This document shows, piece after piece, positions 22,928-31,685 of a stretch of DNA of 33,678 nt. Made by a program: the position numbers and the translations under genes. Source of the DNA: Phycisphaerae bacterium (GTDB taxonomy: Bacteria; Planctomycetota; Phycisphaerae; UBA1845; UTPLA1). The notes under the pieces are model-generated. The model did not search any database. It worked only from the letters and a program-made list of their open reading frames with translations, and was not told the DNA's origin. The stretch spans positions 1-33,678 of the forward strand of contig JAUIHO010000027.1 of assembly GCA_030432035.1 (NCBI GenBank), in the 5' to 3' direction. Positions within the stretch are counted from its first letter, which is position 1. Every line of letters begins with the position of its first letter.

Positions 22928-25201
22928 TTATTCATTCTCAAACACACGGTAGTTATCGAAATAGATCGGCGGACCGTCTTTCGTGTGCTTGGTGCCGTTT
23001 GAATAGGCGTACAAGCCGGGGCTGCCTTCGGTATTCGGGCGCGGATCGCGCATCTCGACCTGCCAGCCAGCGGGCTCTTCCTGATCGCGCGGCCAAACCT
23101 TGCCACGCACCCACGCCTCCTTGCCTTGCTGCTCCACGCGCAACTTCACGCGATACCACGTGCCCGGCTCCATCTTCCAATCGACATCCTCGCGAATACG
23201 TGGAATCGGCGACCAGCTTTCGATGCGCAGCTTATCGAGTTGCCCCATCAGCTTGAGCGAATAGCGCGTATTGATCAGCCCCATATCGGGCAGCACTTTA
23301 CGCCCCTTCGGTCGCTTCTGCCCCATCATGTCGCACTGCACCGTGTAACCCTTGGGCAAATCGATCGGCGGGTTGCTGTACGAGCGCATCCGCATGAACG
23401 GAACACTGGGGAACTTCTTCGACGCGACCTTCTGCAACACCTTCTCACCATTGACGTCGGTGATCTGCGTCTTAATGCCCAAACCAGCCCAACCGGGCGG
23501 GTTGCGTTCGTCGCCGAACTCGTCGAATGTCACGCTAATGGGGAGAGACTCGCATACGCGTACGCGGGCCAAGGCCTTCTTACCTTCCGATTCGAATTCA
23601 ATCAGACCTGCGCTGAAAGCGTTTTCACCATCGGCGGTGAATTCAACCTTCTCGTTATTAAACTTGCCGTTAACACCCTTCACGACGCCCGTAACTTGCG
23701 GGGCTTTGGAGTACACGATTCGTTGACCGTTGGAATCGAAGTAGTGCATTTGGAATGATGCGTTACCGTTGGGAGCTAGCGTCACATCTCCAGGTACCGC
23801 AAGGACAGTGGCGACGCCATCGCCCGCAGCCTTTTCCTCGGCTAACTTTGGAATCTCTGATTGCGCAACCGTGCCACCCGATTTACCCAGACAATACGTG
23901 TTGTACCGCGTTTGGAAATACACCTTGCCGTCGGCCACCACCGGCGAACCGTATAACTCGACCACGAACTTATCGACGAGATCGAATTCCTTTTCGTGCA
24001 GCGTCTTACACGCATCGCCTTCGTCTTGCAGAATCACGAAGCGACCGTTAACCGTGGCGATATAGATCACGCCGTCGCTCGTCACCACCGGCGAGCCCTT
24101 GCCAACGCGACCGCACTCGTGTTCCCAATTCTTCGCGCCGCTCTTGGCATCGAAGCAGTGCATCGTCGCGGCATTATCAACCACATATAGCCGACCGTTG
24201 GCCAACGCCGGCGAGGCGTAGCCCGCCGTGAGGCCATCGACGCGCCACTCGGTGCCCGTCTCTGTGATATCACCCGTGCCCGACGCATTGATGCACAGCA
24301 CCGAGCCCATTGCCGTAGTCGTAAAGTTCTCTTCGCTATGCGTCACGTACACCAAATGGCCATCGGCAATTACCGACGTGTTCAAGCCGCGCTTTGAGAG
24401 CTGATATTTCCAAATCATCTCGCCAGTGCGCACCTTCATTCCATACACACAACCATCGGCATTGGCCGCGATCAGTTGCCGCACGCCATTGATAACCGAC
24501 ACCACTGGCACGCTATAGGTCGTATCGAGATGCTTACCGCCCGGCTTCGACCACCAGATCACATCGCCATTGTTCTTGTCCAACGCCAGATAGCGATGTC
24601 CGGGAGGGCCATGATTGCCCCAATTGCTACTGACGAAACTGATAATGACCTTATCTTCATCGACGATCGGCGTATGCAAACGACCGCCGTAACCGCTGAC
24701 GCGATTAAACATCTCCGTCAGCGAGATTTCCCAGCGCAATTCACCATCGAAACTTAGGCACATCAGCAAACCGCCGGTGCCATGCGCATAAATGTTTTTG
24801 GTTTCCGGATCGCTGACGACAGCCGTCCATCCGACGCGCTGTTCGACGATCGTGGAAAGAAACACGTTGAACTCGTGCCGCCAGACTTCTTTGCCCGTCT
24901 TCGCATCGAGGCACACCACGGCTTCGCCCAACGTCTTGTCGCTGCCCGTCGGCACGATCATAAACAAACGCCCGTCGAGCAAGACCGGCGTCGTGCGGCC
25001 ACCCACGGGCGTTTTCCAAAGCATGTTCTCGCCGTCTTCGGTCCACGACTTCACTGCGGACGTTTCGTAAGCGGCACCGGTATGCGCCGGACCGCGCCAC
25101 GACGGCCAGTCGCGCGCCGTCGCCTGCGCGACAGTCGCCAACAACGCACCAACAGCAGCGACCCAAGTACATTTCGATGTGATGATTGATCGGTTGATCA
25201 T
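22928..25201 (-). CDS. Secreted PQQ-like beta-propeller protein with a C-terminal lectin-like domain
   Basis: 757 aa from the ATG at 25201; a GTG at 25234 would add 11 residues, but the signal peptide MINRSIITSKCTWVAAVGAL fits the ATG. Residues about 30-455 form a PQQ propeller (DWPSWRGP opening, then CLDAKTGKEVWRHE, ALDKNNGDVIWWSK, MKVRTGEMIWKY, CFDAKSGAKNWEHE). A linker domain of Ig-like character covers about 480-560. The last 190 residues (VTFDEFGDERNPPGWAGLG through IYFDNYRVFENE) resemble the concanavalin-like sandwich found in secreted planctomycete proteins. It is probably extracytoplasmic; the ligand is unknown. It may share transcription with the PaaK-like gene 123 nt upstream. Confidence 0.86.
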   Translation of the reverse strand: MINRSIITSKCTWVAAVGALLATVAQATARDWPSWRGPAHTGAAYETSAVKSWTEDGENMLWKTPVGGRTTPVLLDGRLFMIVPTGSDKTLGEAVVCLDAKTGKEVWRHEFNVFLSTIVEQRVGWTAVVSDPETKNIYAHGTGGLLMCLSFDGELRWEISLTEMFNRVSGYGGRLHTPIVDEDKVIISFVSSNWGNHGPPGHRYLALDKNNGDVIWWSKPGGKHLDTTYSVPVVSVINGVRQLIAANADGCVYGMKVRTGEMIWKYQLSKRGLNTSVIADGHLVYVTHSEENFTTTAMGSVLCINASGTGDITETGTEWRVDGLTAGYASPALANGRLYVVDNAATMHCFDAKSGAKNWEHECGRVGKGSPVVTSDGVIYIATVNGRFVILQDEGDACKTLHEKEFDLVDKFVVELYGSPVVADGKVYFQTRYNTYCLGKSGGTVAQSEIPKLAEEKAAGDGVATVLAVPGDVTLAPNGNASFQMHYFDSNGQRIVYSKAPQVTGVVKGVNGKFNNEKVEFTADGENAFSAGLIEFESEGKKALARVRVCESLPISVTFDEFGDERNPPGWAGLGIKTQITDVNGEKVLQKVASKKFPSVPFMRMRSYSNPPIDLPKGYTVQCDMMGQKRPKGRKVLPDMGLINTRYSLKLMGQLDKLRIESWSPIPRIREDVDWKMEPGTWYRVKLRVEQQGKEAWVRGKVWPRDQEEPAGWQVEMRDPRPNTEGSPGLYAYSNGTKHTKDGPPIYFDNYRVFENE

Positions 25202-25324
25202 ATTGCGGGAGTTGCTCCTTCCGGATAGAGGCACGGATCAACAAAATCCATGCGCTGTCGCGGTCCTATTGCGTTGGCATTTATTGCCCGTGACCGCACA
25301 CCCATTTTTAGACATCTGGCTATT

Positions 25325-26611
25325 TCAGTCGGTCGTGCGTCGCACGACCCGCCGCGCTTTCATCTCGAACCGCGGCAGCGTACCGGGTTCGACCATGCGA
25401 AGTCCCGGCTTAAAGTTCAAACGGTCTCGAATCGCATCGCCCACGCTTTGACGCACCATATCGGCGTCCGATTCGGGGCTCGGTTCGATCTCGATGTTCA
25501 ACTGCGTGAGGGCGGCGCGTTCGTCGATTTCCAGACGAAACTCCGCCACGCCCGCACACCCGCGAAGTATAGCTTCGATCGCGCTCGGAAACACATTGTT
25601 GCCACGCACCACGATCATGTCGTCGATGCGACCGACTATGCCGCCATCGAGCCACGCGTAATGCCGACCGCAGGCACACTTCCCGCGCTCGAGCCGCACA
25701 TGATCGCCCGTGGCGTAACGGATCAGCGGCATACCCCAGCGGCCCAGGTTCGTCAGTACCAGTTCGCCCTCGCCTTCGCGGCTGACGGCCCCCGTTTGCG
25801 GGTCGCGAACCTCAGGAATAAACGCCGCTTCGTTCACGTGCAGCCCACCGGAGCGTTCCACACATTCAAAGCCGTAGGCCCCCATCTCCGTCATGCCGGA
25901 ATGGTCAAAAAGCCTTGCGCCCCAAGCGTTTTCAATCGCGGCTCGCGTTGCCGGAATGTTGCCGCCGGGCTCGCCCGCTACCACCAAACCGCGCACGGTG
26001 CTGTCGGCGATGTTAACGCCTTCGGCCGCCGCGACCTCGGCCATGCGCAACGCATACGTCGGCGTACAGCCGATAATGGTGACGTTGTTGTCAAGCATGA
26101 AGCGCAAGCGGGCTGTGGTCGTCATACCGCCGGCAGGTAAACAAAGGTTGCCCAGCGCGACGGCGCTTTCAAACGCCGCCCAAAAACCAATGAACGGTCC
26201 AAAGGAAAACGGGAAGATAAAGATATCGTTATCCGTTATGCCCGCCGCACGGTAGATCGTCGCCCAACAGGTGCGCCACCAATCCCAATCGGCCGCGCGA
26301 TCGAGCCAACGCAGCGGCGTGCCCATGCTGCCGGAGGTCTGATGTAAACGAACATAATCGCGTAACGGATAAGTAACATTGTTGCCATAGGGCGGTTTCG
26401 CGGCCTGATCTTCCTGCAACTCGGCCCGCGTCGTAAACGGCAGATCGGAAAGCTCAGCCGTCGCCGCATCGACGTCGGCGGCTTGCAACTTGGCTTGATA
26501 GAAACGATTGGCGGGCAACACGGCATCCAACATCGCACGCAATCGCGTTCGTTGCAGCGCCGTCAGTTCATCCGGCGGAAGGGTTTCAATATTGGCGTCG
26601 TGATACGGCAT
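25325..26611 (-). CDS. Phenylacetate-CoA ligase-like adenylate-forming enzyme
   Basis: A 428-aa cytosolic enzyme of the PaaK branch of the ANL superfamily, which activates a carboxylic acid with ATP to an acyl-AMP and then usually a CoA thioester. Motifs: VRLHQTSGSMGTPLRW (P-loop), GLVVAGEPGG, RLFDHSGMTEMGAYGFEC, MPLIRYATGDHVRL, and GRIDDMIVVRGNNVFPSAIE at the hinge to the C-terminal domain. A CxC-type pair (KCACGRHY) is common in PaaK-like proteins. The ATG at 26611 is preferred over the TTG at 26623. No phenylacetate pathway genes adjoin, so the substrate is open. Confidence 0.86.
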   Translation of the reverse strand: MPYHDANIETLPPDELTALQRTRLRAMLDAVLPANRFYQAKLQAADVDAATAELSDLPFTTRAELQEDQAAKPPYGNNVTYPLRDYVRLHQTSGSMGTPLRWLDRAADWDWWRTCWATIYRAAGITDNDIFIFPFSFGPFIGFWAAFESAVALGNLCLPAGGMTTTARLRFMLDNNVTIIGCTPTYALRMAEVAAAEGVNIADSTVRGLVVAGEPGGNIPATRAAIENAWGARLFDHSGMTEMGAYGFECVERSGGLHVNEAAFIPEVRDPQTGAVSREGEGELVLTNLGRWGMPLIRYATGDHVRLERGKCACGRHYAWLDGGIVGRIDDMIVVRGNNVFPSAIEAILRGCAGVAEFRLEIDERAALTQLNIEIEPSPESDADMVRQSVGDAIRDRLNFKPGLRMVEPGTLPRFEMKARRVVRRTTD

Positions 26612-26703
26612 CGAATGATGCAATGTAGGCCTGCGGGGATGACGAGTCCAGCGTGAGCCGCACGCGCGACGCTTTTTGGTTTAATACGCCCCAGCCCTTT
26701 ACC

Positions 26704-26806
26704 AGACGCCTGCCACGACCATCACGGAGCCGCGGCCTGTGGCCGCATGGACAACAGGAACCTGCTGCGCTCCGTGATTGTCAAGTTAAAGCAGGCAAGG
26801 ACGTCT
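26704..26806. repeat. Compound nested inverted repeat
   Basis: A central 10-bp stem ATCACGGAGC/GCTCCGTGAT (26721-26730 and 26769-26778), extended by GAC/GTC across a mismatch, encloses two smaller hairpins: GCGGCC-TGT-GGCCGC (26732-26746) and a CAGG/CCTG stem near 26755-26764. Outside lie GCCTGC/GCAGGC (26708-26713 and 26791-26796) and AGAC/GTCT. It resembles a cloverleaf-like element. Its right end touches the stop codon of the 57-aa gene. Confidence 0.75.
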
Positions 26807-26979
26807 CAAACGCTACGCGTTCCAATCAAATATCGAACCGCCAGGAATAGCGAGCCCGAAACGATGAAAAATAGAAACAACGCGTAGAGGATGCAGCCGT
26901 TGGAGATGAACCGTTCATCGTCGTTGTCGGTGGCGTAGGCCAAGGTCGGGATCGATTTCTCGTCTTCCGAATCTCTCAT
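26806..26979 (-). CDS. Small single-pass membrane protein (57 aa)
   Basis: The frame from the ATG at 26979 encodes MRDSEDEKSIPTLAYATDND, an acidic soluble start of about 28 residues, then a strong hydrophobic segment CILYALFLFFIVSGSLFLAV and a short basic tail RYLIGTRSV. An AAAGAG site lies about 9 nt upstream. The clean acidic head, membrane helix and basic tail suggest a real small membrane protein with the N-terminus possibly cytosolic. It has the same layout as the 71-aa gene at 27842-28057, beyond the PEP-CTERM gene. Function unknown. Confidence 0.6.
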   Translation of the reverse strand: MRDSEDEKSIPTLAYATDNDDERFISNGCILYALFLFFIVSGSLFLAVRYLIGTRSV

Positions 26980-27111
26980 TAAATTGCTCTTTTACTAAGC
27001 GATTCTCAATTGGAATGTTTTTTAGCGCGGCATTTCTCTTCGTCCACCCAAGCAATGTTGTTATCATAATTCGCTATTGAAGTCTGCGAAATTGTTACAG
27101 AGCCTTTTGCC

Positions 27112-27825
27112 ATGTTTCTAACACGTTCAAAGCTTGTTTTCTGCTTTTTCATCCTTTGTGTACCCGCTGCACGCATGGATGCTGCCAATTTCGAGTTGTC
27201 TAATGCCTCTATTAGCGTGGGAGTATTGAGCGGCTTTCCCGATACTGACGGGGACGGAAACGCCAATTTGACACTCCCCTACAACGCCACTCATTCCGCC
27301 ACCGTTAACCCTTCAACGATCACCGCCAACTACGACCTTTCGAATTCGCGTTTTCTGATTGACCTTACTATGGCATCGCAAGCTACGTTTACACAGAGAA
27401 CTTCCGTCGGAGCTGGTAGCTTTAAAGAAATCACGCCGGCAGAAGATATTCTGGTGCAATATGACGGTCGTTTTGACTTTGATCTTCCTGCCGATTCAAT
27501 GACGGCGGTCCTTGGACTGTCCGTGGCACAAGCTGACAACAACACGGTAATCTTGGTGAATGAAGACCGAATCCATAACACGATTTTCGGCCTTGGGCCG
27601 CGCTCTTTTGAAATGTCGGGGGAATTTACCCTTCCGGCTGGCAACACGTGGCTAATGAGCTACCTCTTTCGTATTACCGCGAATTCGTCCTCCGCGCCAT
27701 TTACGGGAACCGGTACCGGCTATCTCGATGTTCGTTTCATTCCCGAGCCGCACTCGGCCATCCTATTGATCAGCGGGGGGATCGTGGCGATGTGCCGCAG
27801 GCGACGACGTGCGTATGGGAGATGA
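27112..27825 (+). CDS. PEP-CTERM sorting-domain protein
   Basis: A 237-aa exported protein. The signal peptide is about 1-24 (ends ARMDA). The body is beta-rich with no recognised enzyme domain. The C-terminus has the complete PEP-CTERM sorting tag: IPEPHS, a hydrophobic helix AILLISGGIVAMC, then the basic cluster RRRRRAYGR. In known systems an exosortase cleaves at PEP and the protein is sent to the envelope or exopolysaccharide. No exosortase gene is in this window. The coding region is less GC-rich than its neighbours. It is convergent with the 71-aa membrane protein gene, 16 nt away. Confidence 0.85.
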   Translation: MFLTRSKLVFCFFILCVPAARMDAANFELSNASISVGVLSGFPDTDGDGNANLTLPYNATHSATVNPSTITANYDLSNSRFLIDLTMASQATFTQRTSVGAGSFKEITPAEDILVQYDGRFDFDLPADSMTAVLGLSVAQADNNTVILVNEDRIHNTIFGLGPRSFEMSGEFTLPAGNTWLMSYLFRITANSSSAPFTGTGTGYLDVRFIPEPHSAILLISGGIVAMCRRRRRAYGR

Positions 27826-27841
27826 TCGCTTGGCATGTCGC

Positions 27842-28057
27842 TTACGGTGCCAAATGCGTAATCGCGTAAAGGAAGACGAACAGGTAGATAGCACCGGCGA
27901 GGACAATCAATGCGAAAATACAGGTTGCGATAGTTCCAAGAATCGACCAAATGGACCGAGGCAAATTACGTGGCGGACCTCCTTCGGCGGCATAATCGAG
28001 CTGCACCGGCTCGCTTGATTGATCTCTATCTTCGATGTCCACGAACCATACCTTCAT
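27842..28057 (-). CDS. Small single-pass membrane protein (71 aa)
   Basis: The frame from the ATG at 28057 gives MKVWFVDIEDRDQSSEPVQL, an acidic soluble head to about residue 38, then a long hydrophobic stretch IWSILGTIATCIFALIVLAGAIYLFVFLYAI and HLAP at the end. A longer frame to 28321 exists but its first part overlaps the oxidase gene and is out of character. The layout matches the 57-aa protein at 26806-26979. Function unknown. The two short membrane proteins flank the PEP-CTERM gene. Confidence 0.62.
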   Translation of the reverse strand: MKVWFVDIEDRDQSSEPVQLDYAAEGGPPRNLPRSIWSILGTIATCIFALIVLAGAIYLFVFLYAITHLAP

Positions 28058-28112
28058 CGATAACAGATTGACGCAACTCCTTTGGAGTTGAAGCTCTAAT
28101 TTTATTTCTTTT

Positions 28113-28143
28113 CCCAGGGTAGCCGCTGCGCGGCAACCCTGGG
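28113..28143. repeat. 31-nt perfect two-step hairpin
   Basis: CCCAGGGT-A-GCCGC-TGC-GCGGC-A-ACCCTGGG: an 8-bp outer and a 5-bp inner stem separated by a symmetric A:A mismatch. Neither strand has a T-run after the stem, so it is not a standard terminator. It lies 35 nt after the oxidase stop and is probably a dispersed palindrome. Confidence 0.78.
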
Positions 28144-28178
28144 CTTGGGTTGCGCAACGCCTTCGGCATATTTTTTCA

Positions 28179-29306
28179 TCACCACAACCGCTCCACTTCA
28201 AACAATCCCAATCCTGCCGCGCGTGTTTCGCCCTGCACCGCTGCGCAAATCGTCTCACCCACCCACGGCGCGAACTTATACCCATGCCCCGAGAACCCGC
28301 CGACCACATGCACACACGCATGCTGCGGATGACGATCGATCACAAAATGATCGTCCGGCGTATTCGTGTACATGCATACGTGCTTATCCACCAACGGCCC
28401 ATCCGCGCTGGGCATGTGCGCCCGGATATAATCGCGCACATCGGCTTCGTCCGCATCATTCACCGTGCGATTGATCTCGTCCGCCGTCGTGATTGCTCCG
28501 CCATGATGCCGACCGATCTTCACGAACGCATCGCTCTTTGAAGGTATCCCAAAATACGCGCGCTCCCCCACGAAATGCACAAACGACGGCAACCTGCCCG
28601 GTCGAAAGTTCGTCATATCCGCCGGCGCGAACCAAAGCTGCGGCTGTCGTTCCACCTTTAACGACGCGCTTAACTGCGGCACCAACTTGCCCAACCACCC
28701 ACCGGCACAAATCACCAACTGCCCCGCGCGATACGTTTGATTAGCTGTCACCACCTCAACACCATCACCCACGACCGCCCAATCGCGCACCGGCTCGTGC
28801 CATTGCAACGTTGCCCCCGCCGCTTCGGCCACACGAATCAACGCATGCTGCGCGCGATCCACATAAATCAGTCCACCTTCGGATTCATAAATCCCAATAT
28901 CATTCGCAGCCGGCGCAAATGCCGGAAAGCGCCGCGCGATCTCCGCCGCATCCAATTCCTCATACGCCAACCCATGCTCGACGGCACTGCGCTTGGCCCC
29001 CTGCACGCACACATGATCCGCCGGCCCAATATTGAGGCAGCCGCACAAGTCGAGCAGCGTCTCGCCCGCCGCCGCTTCCACCTCACGCCATAGCTCATAC
29101 GTGCGATGCAACATCGGCACGTAGCGCGGGTCTTCAAAATACGCCTTGCGAATCACCCGCGTGCGGCCATACGAACTCCCCCGATCGTGCACCGGCCCAA
29201 ACTGCTCCAAGCCCAACACGCGCATGCCCGCCGCAGCCAGCGACCGCGCCACAGCAGCGCCCATGCCGCCGATGCCGATGATGATGACGTCGTAAGAATC
29301 GCTCAT
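28179..29306 (-). CDS. solA: SolA/monomeric sarcosine oxidase-like FAD amine oxidase
   Basis: A 375-aa cytosolic flavoprotein, oxidising the N-methyl group or secondary amine of an amino acid to give formaldehyde or an imine and H2O2. The dinucleotide-binding opening is YDVIIIGIGGMGAAVARSLA (GxGxxG), followed by the EQF segment and RGSSYGRTRVIRKAYFEDPRYV, characteristic of the MSOX/MTOX group. The motif DKHVCMYTNTPDDHFVID includes the cysteine that carries covalent FAD in this family, and GGFSGHGYKFAPWVGE closes the substrate site. The ATG at 29306 with GAGAG upstream is preferred over a TTG at 29330. The precise substrate is not determined. Confidence 0.86.
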   Translation of the reverse strand: MSDSYDVIIIGIGGMGAAVARSLAAAGMRVLGLEQFGPVHDRGSSYGRTRVIRKAYFEDPRYVPMLHRTYELWREVEAAAGETLLDLCGCLNIGPADHVCVQGAKRSAVEHGLAYEELDAAEIARRFPAFAPAANDIGIYESEGGLIYVDRAQHALIRVAEAAGATLQWHEPVRDWAVVGDGVEVVTANQTYRAGQLVICAGGWLGKLVPQLSASLKVERQPQLWFAPADMTNFRPGRLPSFVHFVGERAYFGIPSKSDAFVKIGRHHGGAITTADEINRTVNDADEADVRDYIRAHMPSADGPLVDKHVCMYTNTPDDHFVIDRHPQHACVHVVGGFSGHGYKFAPWVGETICAAVQGETRAAGLGLFEVERLW

Positions 29307-29439
29307 TGAATGCTCTCTCACTATTAACAACCCGTACGCGTCTTAGCACATTCTTAACACACTCACCAGCGATAACCGGTTGGTCAACTCGCCCGCTTTC
29401 AATCATAATCCCTGCCATGTCGCGAGGGACGAAGCACCC

Positions 29440-30858
29440 ATGAGCCCACGACGAACCCAGGCAATGGCTGGTCGCCGCCCCGTTTGGGGGTTGGCAGTTG
29501 CGTGCCTGCTGCTGTTTGCACCATTCGTTCGCCCGACGGCCCTTCACGCCGATGTCGTTGACGATCTCAAACGACTCAACCCCCATCTGCAAAACGACGA
29601 GCGCATCCCACGCCGCGATCTCAAATGGATGACGCTGGCCGAATCGCCGTACATGTTCTTCCGCGGCACGTGTGACCTTTACGCCGAATGGTTCCAAGCC
29701 AACTGCGGCGAATGCCTCGCCGAAGGTCAGCCCAAAGTGCAATTGCACGGCGATGTGCATCCGGGCAACAGCGGAACGTATGAGCCCGCCGGTAAGTACG
29801 GCAGCGGCGAACTAACGTATGGCCTCGTCGATATGGATGAAGCGTTCGTCGGGTCGCCCCAGTACGACCTTTTGCGCACAATGACGGCTTTACGCTTCAT
29901 CGCGGCAGAGAGAAAGTTTCCCGTAAACGATAACGAGTGGGAATACACGCGTCTCGCCATGGTTAGCGGATACCGCGCTGGCCAAGAAAGCCCGGACTCG
30001 GCCCAGACTACGATCAACGACAGCAAGATCGTTCGCAAGCGATTAAAGAAAGCCCGCAAGGCTGACGCCGCCGAATACGTGAACAGCTATGTCGATCTCT
30101 CCGGTGACAAGCCGCGCTTTCGTCGCCTGCGCTTCGATGAGGGCGAGTTAGAAGACATCACCTTTGCAATCGACGACGCATCAACGCGCAACCAAATCGT
30201 TACCGCCTTCATCGAAGCCATTCGGCGCGACGCGAATAGCGACTTCGCCACGATCTACGACACGGGCACCAACGCAAACGCCCAAGTGCTCGACGTCGTC
30301 AAATGGATTCGCTTCGGCAGCAGCGGCAGCCAAGGCTTGCGTAAGTATCTCATTCTCACCAAGCCCGCCCACGCCAAAGGCTATCCCTATCAAATCATCC
30401 AACTCAAACAAGAACCACCCTGCGCCGCCGCCCGAGCCGGATTAGTTGATACCAAACAAGAAGCACCTCGCGCTCAAACCGTCGCGGAGTCGTACAGCGT
30501 CTTGCAAGCCCCGCGCAAAGCCCTAACCGGCTGGGCCGTCATCGGCAACGACAGCTATCTCGTAAAGCCAAAAATCCACAACGGCAAAGAGCCTAAGCCC
30601 AAGCACATCGACGACGTCGGCGACATGGCCGATATGGCCAAAGTCCTCGGCGCATTGCTCGGTGCCGCCCATCAGCGCGGCGGTCGAAACGTCGAAAACC
30701 AATCAGTTAGTCGTGCGTATGACATGGTGGATAAGGCAGCACCTTGCCACGCCGCGATGATGCAACAATACGAAGCCTTTCGCACCCATCCCGAAGTCAT
30801 CGCCGCCAGCAAGCGCGCTCGGGATTGGATCGAATCGCAGAAGAAGCAGCCGCGTTGA
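29440..30858 (+). CDS. Exported DUF2252 (kinase-like fold) protein
   Basis: 472 aa from the ATG at 29440, with GAGGGA about 10 nt upstream. DUF2252 proteins share a phosphotransferase-like core: here QLHGDVHPGNSG (His103 onward) corresponds to the catalytic HxDxxxxN loop, and YGLVDMDEAFVGSPQYDLLR to the metal-binding DxD segment. An early RDLKWMTLAESPYMFFRGT matches the usual FFRG motif. Unlike most family members it starts with an apparent signal peptide (MSPRRTQAMAGRRPVWGLAV, then ACLLLFAPFVRPTALHA), implying export, which is odd for an ATP-dependent fold. The biochemical role is unknown. Confidence 0.83.
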   Translation: MSPRRTQAMAGRRPVWGLAVACLLLFAPFVRPTALHADVVDDLKRLNPHLQNDERIPRRDLKWMTLAESPYMFFRGTCDLYAEWFQANCGECLAEGQPKVQLHGDVHPGNSGTYEPAGKYGSGELTYGLVDMDEAFVGSPQYDLLRTMTALRFIAAERKFPVNDNEWEYTRLAMVSGYRAGQESPDSAQTTINDSKIVRKRLKKARKADAAEYVNSYVDLSGDKPRFRRLRFDEGELEDITFAIDDASTRNQIVTAFIEAIRRDANSDFATIYDTGTNANAQVLDVVKWIRFGSSGSQGLRKYLILTKPAHAKGYPYQIIQLKQEPPCAAARAGLVDTKQEAPRAQTVAESYSVLQAPRKALTGWAVIGNDSYLVKPKIHNGKEPKPKHIDDVGDMADMAKVLGALLGAAHQRGGRNVENQSVSRAYDMVDKAAPCHAAMMQQYEAFRTHPEVIAASKRARDWIESQKKQPR

Positions 30859-30935
30859 TAACGATGTCCATCGAATCGAAGTGAGCCCACATGACCACCC
30901 GCGCCTACACCGCTCGTCAAACGGGAGCCACCGCC

Positions 30936-31658
30936 ATGGCCAAAGCGTCCAAAACGATTCTCGTCGTCGAAGACGAACAAGACCTTGCCGAAGTAATCTG
31001 CTTTAATCTCGAACGCGAAGGCTACCAAACGCGTCGCAGCGCCAGCGGTGACGCCGCCCTCGCCGAAGTCCGCACGCATCCGCCCGATCTCGTGCTGCTC
31101 GATCGTATGCTGCCCAACATCAGCGGCGACGACGTCGCCGGCGAAATGCGCAAAGACCCGGCCACGGCGCACATCCCCATTCTGATGCTCACAGCCAAAG
31201 CCGAAGAATCGGACGAACTCGTCGGCTTCGCGCTCGGTGCCGATGACTACGTCACCAAACCCTTCTCGATGAAGGTACTGCTCGCGCGCGTCATCGCCCT
31301 CTTGCGCCGCGGCGAAAGCCCCAACACCGAAAACGACATCCTCGCCGAAGGCCCCTTCGCGCTCGACCGCAACCGCCACGAACTCAAAGTCGACGGCCAA
31401 CCCATCGGCGTCACGGCGACGGAGTTTCGCCTGCTTGGCACACTCATGAGCGCCAGCGGTCGCGTGCTCGATCGCAGCAAGCTAATCGACAAAGTGCTTG
31501 GCCAAGGCGCCGTCGTGCTCGACCGTACGATCGACGTGCACATCACCTCGCTGCGTAAGAAACTGCAATCCGCCGCACCCGATGACAATCTCGCTGCATG
31601 GATTCATACCGTGCGCGGCGTGGGGTACTCCTTCCGTCCGCCCAAGGCTGACGAGTAA
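30936..31658 (+). CDS. PhoB/OmpR-family response regulator
   Basis: 240 aa from the ATG at 30936; the ATG at 30891 would add 15 residues not typical of the family. The receiver domain begins KTILVVEDEQDLAEVI with acidic residues at 12-13, phospho-acceptor Asp56 (LVLLDRMLPN), Thr in MLTAKAEE and Lys in DDYVTKPFS. The C-terminal winged helix has VTATEFRLLGTLMSASGRVLDRSKL and RTIDVHITSLRKKL, then IHTVRGVGYSF, the OmpR/PhoB signature. It is 27 nt upstream of its kinase. The closest functional guess is phosphate or envelope sensing (PhoBR or WalRK type); no pst genes are present to decide. Confidence 0.9.
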   Translation: MAKASKTILVVEDEQDLAEVICFNLEREGYQTRRSASGDAALAEVRTHPPDLVLLDRMLPNISGDDVAGEMRKDPATAHIPILMLTAKAEESDELVGFALGADDYVTKPFSMKVLLARVIALLRRGESPNTENDILAEGPFALDRNRHELKVDGQPIGVTATEFRLLGTLMSASGRVLDRSKLIDKVLGQGAVVLDRTIDVHITSLRKKLQSAAPDDNLAAWIHTVRGVGYSFRPPKADE

Positions 31659-31685
31659 ACCTCTTAGCACGAAATCAATCCAACA

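Noticed and set aside
27006..27266. An 86-codon minus-strand frame overlapping the PEP-CTERM start
   Set aside because: Overlaps the signal peptide-encoding part of a better supported gene and has no family features.
28113..28143. Hairpin considered as a terminator of the oxidase gene
   Set aside because: No T-run on either strand after the stem; an A-rich stretch follows on the oxidase strand.
30891..30935. Upstream ATG for the response regulator
   Set aside because: The 15 extra residues precede the canonical receiver start and are not typical of the family; the start at 30936 fits better, though the ATG at 30891 cannot be excluded.
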